Source: Acidimicrobiia bacterium (GTDB lineage Bacteria; Actinomycetota; Acidimicrobiia; Spongiisociales; ZC4RG35). From it: a DNA stretch of 34,659 nt. Where the stretch lies: contig VXSV01000013.1 in the NCBI GenBank assembly GCA_009837815.1, forward strand, positions 1 to 34,659. Direction: 5' to 3'. A program made the translations under genes and the position numbers. The notes below the pieces were generated by a model that searched no databases, had not been told where the DNA came from, and saw only the letters and a list, made by a program, of their open reading frames with translations. Positions 1 through 7,187 of this stretch are shown in pieces (the stretch's first letter is position 1; every line of letters begins with the position of its first letter).

Positions 1-64
1 AATACGACCTTGAGACCACCCAAGACCGCATTTCGGAACGGCTAGCCAAGATTCCTGCTGCACG

Positions 65-93
65 GACGGGCTAACTGGCCCACGGCGCCCGTC
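65..93 (-). terminator. Weak hairpin after the sugar operon
   Basis: Seven-base arms (65-71 and 87-93) are perfectly complementary around a 15-nt loop, 35 nt past the last stop codon of the minus-strand operon. No T-run follows, so an intrinsic terminator is only a possibility. I see no gene in bases 1-127. Confidence 0.2.
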
Positions 94-127
94 GGTTTCG
101 AGGCTGGGGACCTCGGGACCCGGTTCC

Positions 128-445
128 TCACCGTTCCGGTCCGGTGAGCCTGCTCTGGACGATCTCGGTGGCGACGGTGTTCTCGGACTCCCGCCAGTCG
201 GGGTAGCCCAGCTTCCGAAGCCGGGTCCAGTGGTTCTCGAGTTCCGCGAGGTCGGGGAAGGTCCAGATCTCCAGATGCTCCTGGCGGGATTGGCCGCGGA
301 TCGACAGAGGACCCACCCGGGTGGCGCCGGATTCGATCGAGACCGAAGCCGCGCCGTCCCAAGTGGCGAGCAAACGGTCCCGGGCTTGCCTGGTGGTTTC
401 GTACCAGTCGGGCCGTGGACGGTAGGTGTGTATCCATGTGATCAC
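128..445 (-). CDS. Small protein of unknown function, possible dimeric alpha/beta-barrel fold
   Basis: This 105-residue protein is the last gene of the sugar-uptake operon. I chose the GTG start at 445-443 because it overlaps the upstream stop by 4 nt (GTGA) and has GGAGGA about 9 nt before it, whereas a longer reading would run through the neighbouring gene. The sequence has an early Tyr-Arg-Pro-Arg-Pro stretch, a central acidic Trp-Thr-Phe-Pro-Asp segment and a Trp-rich second half. This loosely recalls NIPSNAP/EthD-like dimeric alpha/beta-barrel proteins, but I recognise no diagnostic motif. There is no signal peptide or membrane segment, so it should be cytoplasmic. Translational coupling to the transporter genes suggests a role with the same substrate, perhaps sugar isomerisation or sensing, but that is inference from position only. 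Confidence 0.7.
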   Translation of the reverse strand: MITWIHTYRPRPDWYETTRQARDRLLATWDGAASVSIESGATRVGPLSIRGQSRQEHLEIWTFPDLAELENHWTRLRKLGYPDWRESENTVATEIVQSRLTGPER

Positions 446-1098
446 TGGAGCTGTTCCTCCAATCGGTGAAAGGCGATCGGGCGCCCGATGAGATGGTACG
501 ACGTGGTGAACATGAAGTCGTCCTGGATCTCGTGTCCGTGCATGGCTTCCGTGAGGGTCAGGAGGTCGGGCACCTCCCACAATGCCGCATGGTCCCAGTC
601 CGAGGTCCCCGCGGTGTCGAAGCGGCCGAAAATGTCAATCCCCAGATCTACGTCGTATGCGAACGCCACATCGCAGTCGCGATCGTAAACGGCCCGCTCC
701 TCGGGCGTGGCGCTGTGCCAGGCGTCGTTCCAGTCCCACAGCGCCAGGAACCCCAGCCCCCGATCGAACGGTCCTTCTCCCAGCGACGGGGGAAGGTCGC
801 GGGGGCCCACGATCCACCGGGTCCGTCCGAACATCCGTCCCCAGCCCGCGTTCACCAGCTCGCTGATCCCCCGGTGCGCCTCCTCGGGACCCGGCGCCTC
901 CAACAGGCCGAAGGCGGCGGTGTCCATGAAGGGTTCGGACCAGTAGATGGTGGGCGCTCGGGTCTGCATTCGGCCGGCGATGTGCTGGGGATCCAGCATC
1001 CAGCCGGCGTCACCGAGTCTCCGGAGTGTCCGCGACAGCTCAGCGATAGAGGCCGGTAGCCGCAGTTCGTCGGCGATGAAGGTTACGCCTGTGGTCAT
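442..1098 (-). CDS. Darcynin-like protein of unknown function
   Basis: This is a 218-residue soluble protein. The ATG start overlaps the stop of the upstream permease by 4 nt (ATGA), with GGAAGG about 10 nt ahead. The second half (about residues 120-210) has a Trp-x-Ser-Ala-Thr-Pro-Glu-Glu-Arg stretch, then Asp-Ile-Phe-Gly-Arg-Phe-Asp, a Trp-Glu-Val-Pro-Asp-Leu strand and a C-terminal Phe-containing helix. This order recalls the darcynin family and the wider dimeric alpha/beta-barrel superfamily. The first half may hold a second, diverged copy of the fold. No catalytic residues can be assigned. Its place between the permeases and another unknown gene suggests an accessory enzyme for the imported compound. 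The family assignment is tentative. Confidence 0.75.
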   Translation of the reverse strand: MTTGVTFIADELRLPASIAELSRTLRRLGDAGWMLDPQHIAGRMQTRAPTIYWSEPFMDTAAFGLLEAPGPEEAHRGISELVNAGWGRMFGRTRWIVGPRDLPPSLGEGPFDRGLGFLALWDWNDAWHSATPEERAVYDRDCDVAFAYDVDLGIDIFGRFDTAGTSDWDHAALWEVPDLLTLTEAMHGHEIQDDFMFTTSYHLIGRPIAFHRLEEQLQ

Positions 1099-1931
1099 TT
1101 GAGAGATCCTTCCGTTCTGTTCCTGATCAAAAACCTCTCCAGCATGATCCCCAGAATCGCGGCGGGAATCAAGTTGGTGAGAGTGAGCGCGGAGAGCTGG
1201 TCCCAGTGCGTCCCGAACGAGGTGATCCGCGAGGCCAGCAGCAAAGGGACCGTGGTGGCTTCCTGGAAGGTGAGCATCAGGGCGAAGAGGTACTCGTTCC
1301 AGGCGAAGACGAAGGCGAACAGCATCGACCCGACCACCCCGGGGAGCGCCAGTGGGAGGGAGATGCGAAAGAAAACACCGGCGGCCGATGCGCCGTCCAC
1401 CCCCGCACTCTCCTCCAACTCCAGCGGCACCTGCGCGAAGGCGTCGCGCATGATCCAGACGGTGAAGGGAATGGCGAACCCGGTGTAGGCGATGGTCAGG
1501 CCCACCTGGGTGTCAAGCAGGCTCAGCCATCGGAACATCAGAAGGAAGGCAAGCACGATGGCGACGGGCGGAAGCATCCGCTGGGAGATGAACCAGAAGG
1601 CGATGTCCTCGTTGCGCCAGAATCGCCACCTGTATTGAAATCGGGTGAGGCCGTACCCCGCCGCGGCGCCCAGCATGGTGGCGATCACCGCGCTGCCCCC
1701 CGAAACTATCAGGCTGTTGGTGATCGCTCGGATCACGTCCGCCCGCGCCTCGGTCAGCAACCACCGCCAGCCCTCCAGGGTGGGCATGAAGTCCACCCAG
1801 GGCAGGTAGGTGGGGTTCACCACGATGTCGAGTTGGGTCTTGAAGGAGGTGATCAAGATCCAGTAGAGGGGAAAGAAAGTGACGAAGGCCGCCGCCACCA
1901 GGAATGCCCGGGTGATCAGTCGACCCTTCAT
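1095..1931 (-). CDS. Carbohydrate ABC transporter permease, MalG type
   Basis: This is a 278-residue inner-membrane subunit of a CUT1-family sugar importer. It starts at the ATG at 1931, which overlaps the stop of the partner permease (ATGA); longer in-frame readings upstream are antisense-like and Gly/Pro/His rich. An N-terminal helix (about residues 7-28) is followed by a periplasmic-side segment and about five further helices. The EAA loop for contact with the ATPase is visible near residues 175-205, with Glu-Glu-Ser-Ala-Gly-Val-Asp-Gly-Ala-Ser and a downstream Ile-Ser-Leu-Pro-Leu. Length and layout are normal for MalG/UgpE-like proteins. It should pair with the permease at 1928-2752 and with the binding protein at 2848-4416. 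The substrate cannot be read from the sequence. Confidence 0.93.
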   Translation of the reverse strand: MKGRLITRAFLVAAAFVTFFPLYWILITSFKTQLDIVVNPTYLPWVDFMPTLEGWRWLLTEARADVIRAITNSLIVSGGSAVIATMLGAAAGYGLTRFQYRWRFWRNEDIAFWFISQRMLPPVAIVLAFLLMFRWLSLLDTQVGLTIAYTGFAIPFTVWIMRDAFAQVPLELEESAGVDGASAAGVFFRISLPLALPGVVGSMLFAFVFAWNEYLFALMLTFQEATTVPLLLASRITSFGTHWDQLSALTLTNLIPAAILGIMLERFLIRNRTEGSLK

Positions 1932-2752
1932 TCGTACCTCGCCTGAACCCGGCGCATGACATACAGCGCAAGAAAGCTGACCCCGATAACCACGAACAGC
2001 AGGACATAGGCGGCCGACGCCGCATAGGCCAGGTCTCCCTGCTTGGCGCCGACGTTGTAGACATACGCGGTCACCGACTCGGTGGCGCGCCCCGGCCCAC
2101 CCCCGGTCACCACCCGGATGATGTCGATGATCTTGAACGCCTCCAGGGCGCGGATCAGGATGGCGGTGATGCTGACCGGCAGCAGGAGCGGGAAGACGAT
2201 GTGGCGGAAGATCCGCCACTCCGAGGCGCCGTCCACCCGGGCCGCCTGGATCGGCTCTCCGGGTATGCCCTGCAGGCCCACCAGGATCAGGAGCATCATC
2301 AACGGCGTCCACTGCCAGGTGTCCACCAGGATGATGGTCCACTTGGCCACGCCGGGCGAGGTGACCCAGGCCACGGCCGGAAGGCCCAGGGCCTGAAGCA
2401 TGTCGTTGATCGGCCCGAAGCCCTCGCTGAACACCATCCGCCCGATGATGAAGCCCACCGCGATGGGGCTCACCATCATCGGCAGCAGGAACAGGACCCG
2501 CATCAGGCGCTGTTCCCGCAGGCCCTGGTTGAGCGCCACCGCCAGCGCCAGGCCCAAGGCGTACTGGATCGCCACCCCGCCGCCCACGAAGATAACGGTG
2601 TTGACGAGGGTCTCCAGGAGAGCTTCGTCCGAGAAGATGCGCGCCCAGTTCTCCAGGCCGACGAACCGGATCGGCGTCCGCCGGAAGAGATTGACGTTGG
2701 TGAAGGTGAGGCCCAGCGAGAAGATGAGCGGGAAGATGCTCAGGGCCAGCAC
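1928..2752 (-). CDS. Carbohydrate ABC transporter permease, MalF/UgpA type
   Basis: From the GTG at 2752 this is a 274-residue membrane protein with about six helices and an EAA loop (Gln-Ala-Ala-Arg-Val-Asp-Gly-Ala-Ser and then Phe-Pro-Leu-Leu-Leu-Pro) near residues 165-195. It ends in a 4-nt overlap with the MalG-type gene. The start is uncertain. The frame stays open upstream to 2851 and encodes Ala-Pro-Arg-Trp-Phe-Ile-Ser-Pro directly before the first helix, which is what MalF-type N-termini usually look like. No ATG, GTG or TTG occurs in that extension, however. The only upstream candidates are a CTG at 2851-2849, which would overlap the binding-protein stop as CTGA, or an ATC. The GTG start leaves a short but complete first helix. 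Confidence 0.9.
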   Translation of the reverse strand: MLALSIFPLIFSLGLTFTNVNLFRRTPIRFVGLENWARIFSDEALLETLVNTVIFVGGGVAIQYALGLALAVALNQGLREQRLMRVLFLLPMMVSPIAVGFIIGRMVFSEGFGPINDMLQALGLPAVAWVTSPGVAKWTIILVDTWQWTPLMMLLILVGLQGIPGEPIQAARVDGASEWRIFRHIVFPLLLPVSITAILIRALEAFKIIDIIRVVTGGGPGRATESVTAYVYNVGAKQGDLAYAASAAYVLLFVVIGVSFLALYVMRRVQARYE

Positions 2753-2792
2753 CGCAGTGGTGGCGGGTGAGATGAACCAGCGCGGCGCAAGC

Positions 2793-2827
2793 CCGGTCCG
2801 TCCCGGCGACCTGCCGGGACGGACCGG
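2793..2827 (-). other. Strong intercistronic hairpin
   Basis: A perfect 15-bp inverted repeat (2793-2807 and 2813-2827) surrounds a 5-nt loop. It lies 20 nt after the stop of the solute-binding-protein gene and before the GTG of the first permease. No T-run follows, so it is more likely an mRNA 3'-end stabiliser or partial attenuator than a full terminator. In other binding-protein operons such hairpins raise binding-protein expression relative to the permeases. That function here is inferred. Confidence 0.75.
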
Positions 2828-2847
2828 TGCGCGCGCTGCTTTAGATG

Positions 2848-4416
2848 TCAGCCGGTAAGCCCCAGGGCCTCGCGGTAGATGCGGAGTTGTTCGTCACGAC
2901 CAAGGCGGTCGGTGATCTCATTCCACTTGTCCGCGGCCTCATCGAGGGCGTCCTGGGCGCTGTGCTGTCCGGACAGAGCCTCGGACACTGCCAATTCCAG
3001 TGCGTCCTTGTACTCGGGGAAGCCCGGCAGGCGCATGTCGAACACCGCGTTGGGGTGATCGAGCGACGCCCGGATGGCGTCGGTGTAGGCCTTCGCCTCG
3101 TCCTCGGGCCATCCCGCGCTCACCCACAGGTCCACATCGAGGGTGGCGGCGGTCCCGGGGTTGACGCCGGTGCCGGCGGTCACGGCCGCCTCGGCCAGGA
3201 CAGCGGGGCTGCCCAGGAAGGAGGCCAGATCAAATGCGGCCGCCAGGTGGTTGGAGGTGGCGGGAACCAGGTTGAACCATCCACCAAAGCCTAGGAACGG
3301 GGCCTTGTTGGGTCCGTCACCGGAAGCCCACTCTCCCGCAACCGGGTCCCAGTACTCGTCCGCGCCGGGGGCGGGGCCGTATCCGACCGCTCCCTCGACC
3401 ACCGAGTCGGACCCCTTGGACATCGGGCCGATGTCTCCCCACTGGATGTCCTGTGCCGCAAGGCCGCCCACGAAGCTCAGGGCGTTCTCGATCCAACCGA
3501 AGTTGAGCATTCCCGGGGGACCGTACTCGATCACGGCTCCCCAGTCCTCGAGAGCGCGTACGAAGCCCGGATTGTTGATCCGGGGCTCCATGGTCTCGGG
3601 ATCGAAGAAGAAGCCGGGATCGTTGGGCGCCTTGGCGTATCCGGCCGCTCGGGTCATGAAGCCGTTCCAACCCTGGTTGTTGCGCATCGGCAGCTCGACC
3701 AGGCCGTATCCCTCGTCCTGGCCGGACCAGGCGTTCTCGGTGAAGAACTTGGCGATTTCGGCGTATTCGCTCCACGACTCGGCCGGACGGAGAGCATTGC
3801 CGGTGGCCGCCTCGTAGGCGTCGGCGTTCGCTTCGAAGGCGTCGGCGCGCCAGTAGTACATCAGGACGTCGCCGTCCCAGGGCATTCCGTAGGCAACCCC
3901 GCCGAACGACAACTGGTTCGAGCGGAAGATCGGAAGGATGCCCTCCCAGTCGGCCCGCTGCTGGGCCCACTCGGGCGCGGCGGCCATGAATCCGCCGCCC
4001 ATCAGGTCGCCACCCAGGTTCGAGCCGATGTTGATCACGTCGGCGATGAAGGTGTCGGTGGACAGCGCCGCCAGGACCTTGTCGTTGAGTTCCCCGAAGG
4101 GAATCTCGTCGACCCGGACGGTGGCGCCGGTCTCGGCCGCCCATTCGGCTGCCTTGTCCTTCATGTAGTCGAGCGGGCCTGCCGGGCCGGCGACCACAAC
4201 CTCGACTCCGTCGAAGCGGCCGGCCGCGGCGCCCGGGTCGGGGATGTTCCCGGGGGTGCCGGGATCGGCCATCTCCGGTTCCGGTTCCGGCTCGGGAGCC
4301 GCAGCCGTGGTGGTCGGCTCAGCGACCTCGGCCTCCTCCTCGGCGTCGCCACAGGATGCGGCCACCAGCGCCAGGATGGCAAACAGTGCGGTCCACAACC
4401 GCAGGTGATGCTTCAC
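2848..4416 (-). CDS. Extracellular sugar-binding lipoprotein of an ABC transporter
   Basis: This is a 522-residue family-1-type solute-binding protein that should capture a sugar or sugar derivative outside the membrane. The GTG start at 4416 is preceded by AGGAGG at 8-nt spacing. Residues 1-21 form a signal peptide with Lys-His-His-Leu-Arg before a hydrophobic core, ending in Val-Ala-Ala-Ser-Cys, so Cys22 is the likely lipidated residue. A flexible acidic linker rich in Glu, Pro, Thr and Ala (about residues 23-70) tethers the binding domain. The body contains Trp-rich and Gly-rich surfaces typical of CUT1 binding proteins, such as Asn-Gln-Gly-Trp-Asn-Gly and Gly-Gly-Trp-Phe-Asn-Leu. It is longer than the usual 400-450 residues, partly because of the linker. 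It starts 22 nt after the BtpA-like gene and precedes the two permeases. Confidence 0.93.
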   Translation of the reverse strand: MKHHLRLWTALFAILALVAASCGDAEEEAEVAEPTTTAAAPEPEPEPEMADPGTPGNIPDPGAAAGRFDGVEVVVAGPAGPLDYMKDKAAEWAAETGATVRVDEIPFGELNDKVLAALSTDTFIADVINIGSNLGGDLMGGGFMAAAPEWAQQRADWEGILPIFRSNQLSFGGVAYGMPWDGDVLMYYWRADAFEANADAYEAATGNALRPAESWSEYAEIAKFFTENAWSGQDEGYGLVELPMRNNQGWNGFMTRAAGYAKAPNDPGFFFDPETMEPRINNPGFVRALEDWGAVIEYGPPGMLNFGWIENALSFVGGLAAQDIQWGDIGPMSKGSDSVVEGAVGYGPAPGADEYWDPVAGEWASGDGPNKAPFLGFGGWFNLVPATSNHLAAAFDLASFLGSPAVLAEAAVTAGTGVNPGTAATLDVDLWVSAGWPEDEAKAYTDAIRASLDHPNAVFDMRLPGFPEYKDALELAVSEALSGQHSAQDALDEAADKWNEITDRLGRDEQLRIYREALGLTG

Positions 4417-4438
4417 TTTGTCCTCCTAGGGATTGCTT

Positions 4439-5284
4439 TCATTTTCCGTTTCTTACGCTCCGCACGACCTTCATCAGCCTTCTGGCGATGGAGGGGTCGA
4501 CCGGATTCCACCAGGTGCCTCCGTATTTGAGTGAGCTCCCCACGATTGCCCCGTCCGCCACCGAGAGCAGTTCCGCCGCGTTGTCAACGTCCATGCCGCT
4601 TCCCACCAGCACCGGAAGCGAGGCGCCGGCCCGGATGGCGCGGATCTCGCCCGTCTCGGTCGGAGATCCGGTGCGCTGTCCGCTCCCGATCAGGACGTCG
4701 GCGTCGAAGAACTCGGCGTCGCGGGCCTGCTCTGTCACCGAGCGGTCCGCGGTGATGGCATGCGCGCCGAACTTGACGTGGACGTCGGCAAAGATCTGCA
4801 CCTCCCGGGCTCCGATCGCAGACCGGTAGCGAAGGGCCTCGCCGGCCGGGCCGTTGATGATCCCCTCGTTGGCCACATAGGCGTTGGCCCACTGGTTGGC
4901 CCGCACGAAACGCGCTCCCACCGCCTTGGCGATGGCCAGGGCGGGTATCACCCCGTTGGCGACGCAGGTGATCCCGATCGGGAGTTCCACCGCGTCGCGG
5001 ACCCTTAGGCCGGCCGCGGTCAAGGCCGCCACCGTCTCGGCGCCGATCGCCTCGGGCCGGGAGAAGGGAAGGTCGAAGGCGTTCTCGACGATGATCCCGT
5101 CGATCCCCGCATCCGACATCGCCACCGCGTCCGCCACCCCCGCCGCGTAGATCTCCTCCACCGGCTGGCCGTCGTACCGGGGCGCCCCGGGTAGGGGAGG
5201 GAGGTGTATGACGCCGATGATCGGTTTCGGCTGATCGAATACCGCGGCCAATGGGTCCGGCTTCTTGGGCAGCAAAGAACTCAT
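4439..5284 (-). CDS. BtpA/SgcQ-family TIM-barrel protein
   Basis: This is a 281-residue protein of the BtpA/SgcQ family (COG0434), predicted to be a TIM-barrel enzyme. The ATG at 5284 overlaps the kinase stop (ATGA) and has GGAGG at 8-nt spacing; longer in-frame readings overlap the kinase gene and look non-coding. Diagnostic stretches are Ile-Gly-Val-Ile-His-Leu-Pro-Pro-Leu-Pro-Gly-Ala-Pro near residues 22-34, Asp-Gly-Ile-Ile-Val-Glu-Asn near 62-68, Ile-Phe-Ala-Asp-Val-His-Val-Lys in the middle and Val-Gly-Ser-Gly near the phosphate-binding end. BtpA was first linked to photosystem I stability in cyanobacteria, but bacterial members in sugar operons such as sgcQ are thought to be aldolase- or epimerase-like. 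Here, next to a sugar kinase and transporter, a catabolic role on the phosphorylated sugar is likely. The reaction is unknown. Confidence 0.92.
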   Translation of the reverse strand: MSSLLPKKPDPLAAVFDQPKPIIGVIHLPPLPGAPRYDGQPVEEIYAAGVADAVAMSDAGIDGIIVENAFDLPFSRPEAIGAETVAALTAAGLRVRDAVELPIGITCVANGVIPALAIAKAVGARFVRANQWANAYVANEGIINGPAGEALRYRSAIGAREVQIFADVHVKFGAHAITADRSVTEQARDAEFFDADVLIGSGQRTGSPTETGEIRAIRAGASLPVLVGSGMDVDNAAELLSVADGAIVGSSLKYGGTWWNPVDPSIARRLMKVVRSVRNGK

Positions 5285-6183
5285 GAGTCGTCCTCCCGTC
5301 GGGTCCCGAGCAAAGGATCGATCTCCTCTCTCCGCGGAAACGAGGCCAGCGCTCCCAGGCTCCGGCAGGCCAGCGCTCCCACCAGGACTCCAACTTTCAG
5401 AGCTTCCACGACCTCCGAACCCCGGGTTCTGGCCCATATGTATCCGGCCGCGAAGCCGTCGCCGGCCCCGGTCGTGTCCACCGCCTCCACCGGATGGGCG
5501 GGGATCCGACCCGTCGTTCCCTCCGAGCGGAAGACAATCCCGTCGGACCCCTCGGTGATCACCGCGTGGCGCCCGCCCAGCGGCCCCGAAAGGACATCGA
5601 GGGCGTCCTCGGCGGACTCCGCAAGGAGGTCCCGGGTCCGGGCATTGGCGATCAGGGTGTCGGCGCCGGTTGTCACCGAGGCGATCTCGGTGGGATCGTC
5701 AGGTATGCAGGCCGGTTCGAGATCGATCGAGAACGGGACGCCCAGGGTGCGCCACCGGTCGGTGACCTTCGCCGCAACATCCGGATCGAAGGGCGCCGTA
5801 TGCCCCCAGGTTGCGGGTCCCACTGTGGCCTCGGCGGGGTACAGGCCGGGCGTGACCGCCACCACCATGCGCTTTTCCGGCGAATCGTCGGTGATCAGCG
5901 ACATCGTGAAATAGGTGTCGATCGAGGGGTCCGCCACCACGCCGGTGGTGTTCACGGCTTCGGTCTCAAGTGTCTCCAGCACCATGGAACCGAAGGCGTC
6001 CCGGCCGACCCGGGCATGGAGGGCCACCTCCGAACCCAGCCGAGCCAGGGCGACGGCCACGTTCAACGCCACCCCGCCCGGACTCACCACCGCGTCCCCG
6101 GTGTGGACCTTCTCATCCGGATCCGGGACCCGGGGGACCGGAAGGACCAGGTCGACACAGGCGTCACCCACCACATCGATCAT
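5281..6183 (-). CDS. PfkB-family carbohydrate kinase
   Basis: This is a 300-residue ribokinase-fold kinase that should phosphorylate a sugar or nucleoside after import, using ATP. The ATG at 6183 overlaps the regulator's stop (ATGA). The first PfkB signature is seen as Gly-Gly-Val-Ala-Leu-Asn-Val-Ala at residues 36-43. The second is Asp-Thr-Thr-Gly-Ala-Gly-Asp-Gly at 236-243, where Asp242 is the expected catalytic base and Gly-Ala-Gly forms the anion hole. The length is normal. Substrate specificity within PfkB (ribose, fructose, KDG, inosine and others) cannot be told from these motifs. The downstream neighbour, a BtpA-like barrel, probably acts on the product. A self-complementary site over its ribosome-binding region may modulate translation. 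Confidence 0.93.
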   Translation of the reverse strand: MIDVVGDACVDLVLPVPRVPDPDEKVHTGDAVVSPGGVALNVAVALARLGSEVALHARVGRDAFGSMVLETLETEAVNTTGVVADPSIDTYFTMSLITDDSPEKRMVVAVTPGLYPAEATVGPATWGHTAPFDPDVAAKVTDRWRTLGVPFSIDLEPACIPDDPTEIASVTTGADTLIANARTRDLLAESAEDALDVLSGPLGGRHAVITEGSDGIVFRSEGTTGRIPAHPVEAVDTTGAGDGFAAGYIWARTRGSEVVEALKVGVLVGALACRSLGALASFPRREEIDPLLGTRREDDS

Positions 6184-6926
6184 GGGAGTTGCAACTCCAC
6201 CCGGAAGCGGTAGCGGTCCGCCCGGTACCAGAGGCGCATCCATTCCACTGGCCTCTCGGACCGATCGAGGGAAAGCCGCGTGGCAAGAAGAAGTGGCGAT
6301 CCCACCGACACATCCAGCCGATCGGCTCGGACCCGATCGGCCCGAACCGCTTCGATCGTCTCCTCCGCGGTGGCCGGATGCGACGCGGTCCGTTCCTCCA
6401 TAACTCTGTAGAGCGACTTGTTGTGAAGATCGGCGATGGTGAACTCGCCTCCCACGACCCAGGTGGGCAGGTATCCGTGTTGGACCGCCATCGGCGTGTT
6501 GTCGGCCGACAGGAGACGCCGGATCTCCACCAGGTCCTCTCCCTCGGCGCCCAGCGCGGAGGCCGCCTCGGAGGGTCCGGGAACGATGCGCACCGAGAGA
6601 GTGTGCGTGGAAGCGACGAAGCCGCGGCTGGCCATGTCCTCGTGGAACCCGGCGAGACGGGTCACGGGCTGTTCGAAGCTGCGCTGGGCCACGAAAGTTC
6701 CCCGTCCGGGAATCCGCTCGACCAGGCCCTGGTCGCCCAGGCGCTCGAAAGCAGTGCGGACCGTGATGCGGCTGACGCCGAAAAACTCGGTGAGTTCGCT
6801 CTCGGTCGGCAACTGTTCGCCCGCCGCCCACTCGCCCACATCGATGGCCCGTCTGAGTTGTTCCTTGATCTGGAACCAAAGCGGGAGAGGGCCACGTTGA
6901 AGGTGTCTGTCCAAACCGCCGCCCAT
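6180..6926 (-). CDS. GntR-family transcriptional regulator with UTRA ligand domain (HutC/FarR type)
   Basis: This is a 248-residue regulator and the first gene of the operon. Residues about 12-78 form the winged helix, with Leu-Trp-Phe-Gln-Ile-Lys-Glu-Gln-Leu, Leu-Pro-Thr-Glu-Ser-Glu-Leu, Val-Ser-Arg-Ile-Thr-Val-Arg and the wing Pro-Gly-Arg-Gly-Thr-Phe-Val. Residues about 95-242 form the UTRA effector domain, including Ile-Arg-Arg-Leu-Leu-Ser, a Tyr-Leu-Pro motif and the late Arg-Leu-Trp-Tyr-Arg-Ala-Asp-Arg-Tyr-Arg-Phe. Members of this subfamily usually bind phosphorylated sugars or similar small ligands and repress their own operon. Overlap with the kinase gene fits autoregulation through the kinase product. 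The start has no clear Shine-Dalgarno sequence, and a TATAAT box sits 8 nt before it, which suggests a leaderless mRNA. Confidence 0.94.
   Translation of the reverse strand: MGGGLDRHLQRGPLPLWFQIKEQLRRAIDVGEWAAGEQLPTESELTEFFGVSRITVRTAFERLGDQGLVERIPGRGTFVAQRSFEQPVTRLAGFHEDMASRGFVASTHTLSVRIVPGPSEAASALGAEGEDLVEIRRLLSADNTPMAVQHGYLPTWVVGGEFTIADLHNKSLYRVMEERTASHPATAEETIEAVRADRVRADRLDVSVGSPLLLATRLSLDRSERPVEWMRLWYRADRYRFRVELQLP
6185..6198 (-). promoter_or_regulatory. Palindrome covering the kinase ribosome-binding site
   Basis: A perfect 14-bp palindrome (GGAGTTGCAACTCC on the coding strand) ends 1 nt before the kinase ATG. The only good Shine-Dalgarno core (GGTGGAG) forms its 5' arm, so in RNA a small hairpin with loop TGCA could mask it. 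It lies inside the last codons of the GntR gene, so translation of that gene would open it. This is a possible coupling device and could also be chance. Confidence 0.35.
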
Positions 6927-6992
6927 GGAAGATCATTATATTATGACAAATGCTGCGGAGGGGCCCGGCAGGGAGGAATACTTGACGTAGTC
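6927..6992 (-). promoter_or_regulatory. Promoter and candidate GntR operators of the sugar operon
   Basis: On the minus strand a TATAAT box (6940-6935) lies 8 nt before the GntR ATG, so transcription should begin at or next to the start codon. No convincing -35 box is seen at the usual spacing. The -10 box is embedded in a nearly palindromic A/T-rich 14-mer (TCATTATATTATGA, one mismatched pair), a good size and place for repressor binding. A second inverted repeat, TTGAC-N3-GTCAA, lies at about 6973-6985, near -50. Both are candidate sites for the encoded regulator. Confidence 0.5.
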
Positions 6993-7187
6993 AACTGATC
7001 GGTTCTTCCAAGGTAAACCTGTAGCGGGTTTCTGTGATGAGCAGCCGGTATCGATCAGTGCATTGACGGTGGCGGCCCGTCTTCCTACTACCGTGACATC
7101 TTCGATTGTCGCTCCGGTGAAGTCAACCGGACCCTCAATGACGAGGCGCACGACTGAAGAACCCCATCCTGATCGGGTTCTGATCAC
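6936..7187 (-). pseudogene. Truncated retropepsin-like aspartic protease
   Basis: From a GTG at 7187 the frame reads a short beta-rich segment ending in Val-Asn-Ala-Leu-Ile-Asp-Thr-Gly-Cys-Ser-Ser. This is the active-site strand of single-domain retroviral-type aspartic proteases, with the catalytic Asp encoded at 7052-7050. After this point the usual flap and C-terminal strands are absent. The remaining 30 or so residues look like translated intergenic DNA and run into the promoter of the sugar operon. Such proteases often follow a small DUF5678-type gene, as here. I call it a 3'-truncated remnant. A very short active dimeric form is unlikely. Confidence 0.5.

Noticed and set aside
42-437. 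131-codon open frame on the minus strand at the left edge
   Set aside because: It overlaps the well-supported last gene of the operon in another frame, with Arg/Pro/His-rich composition and no ribosome-binding site.
1931-2342. Longer N-terminus for the MalG-type permease
   Set aside because: The upstream in-frame sequence is Gly/His/Pro-rich shadow of the MalF-type gene. The ATG at 1931 fits the helix start and the ATGA overlap.
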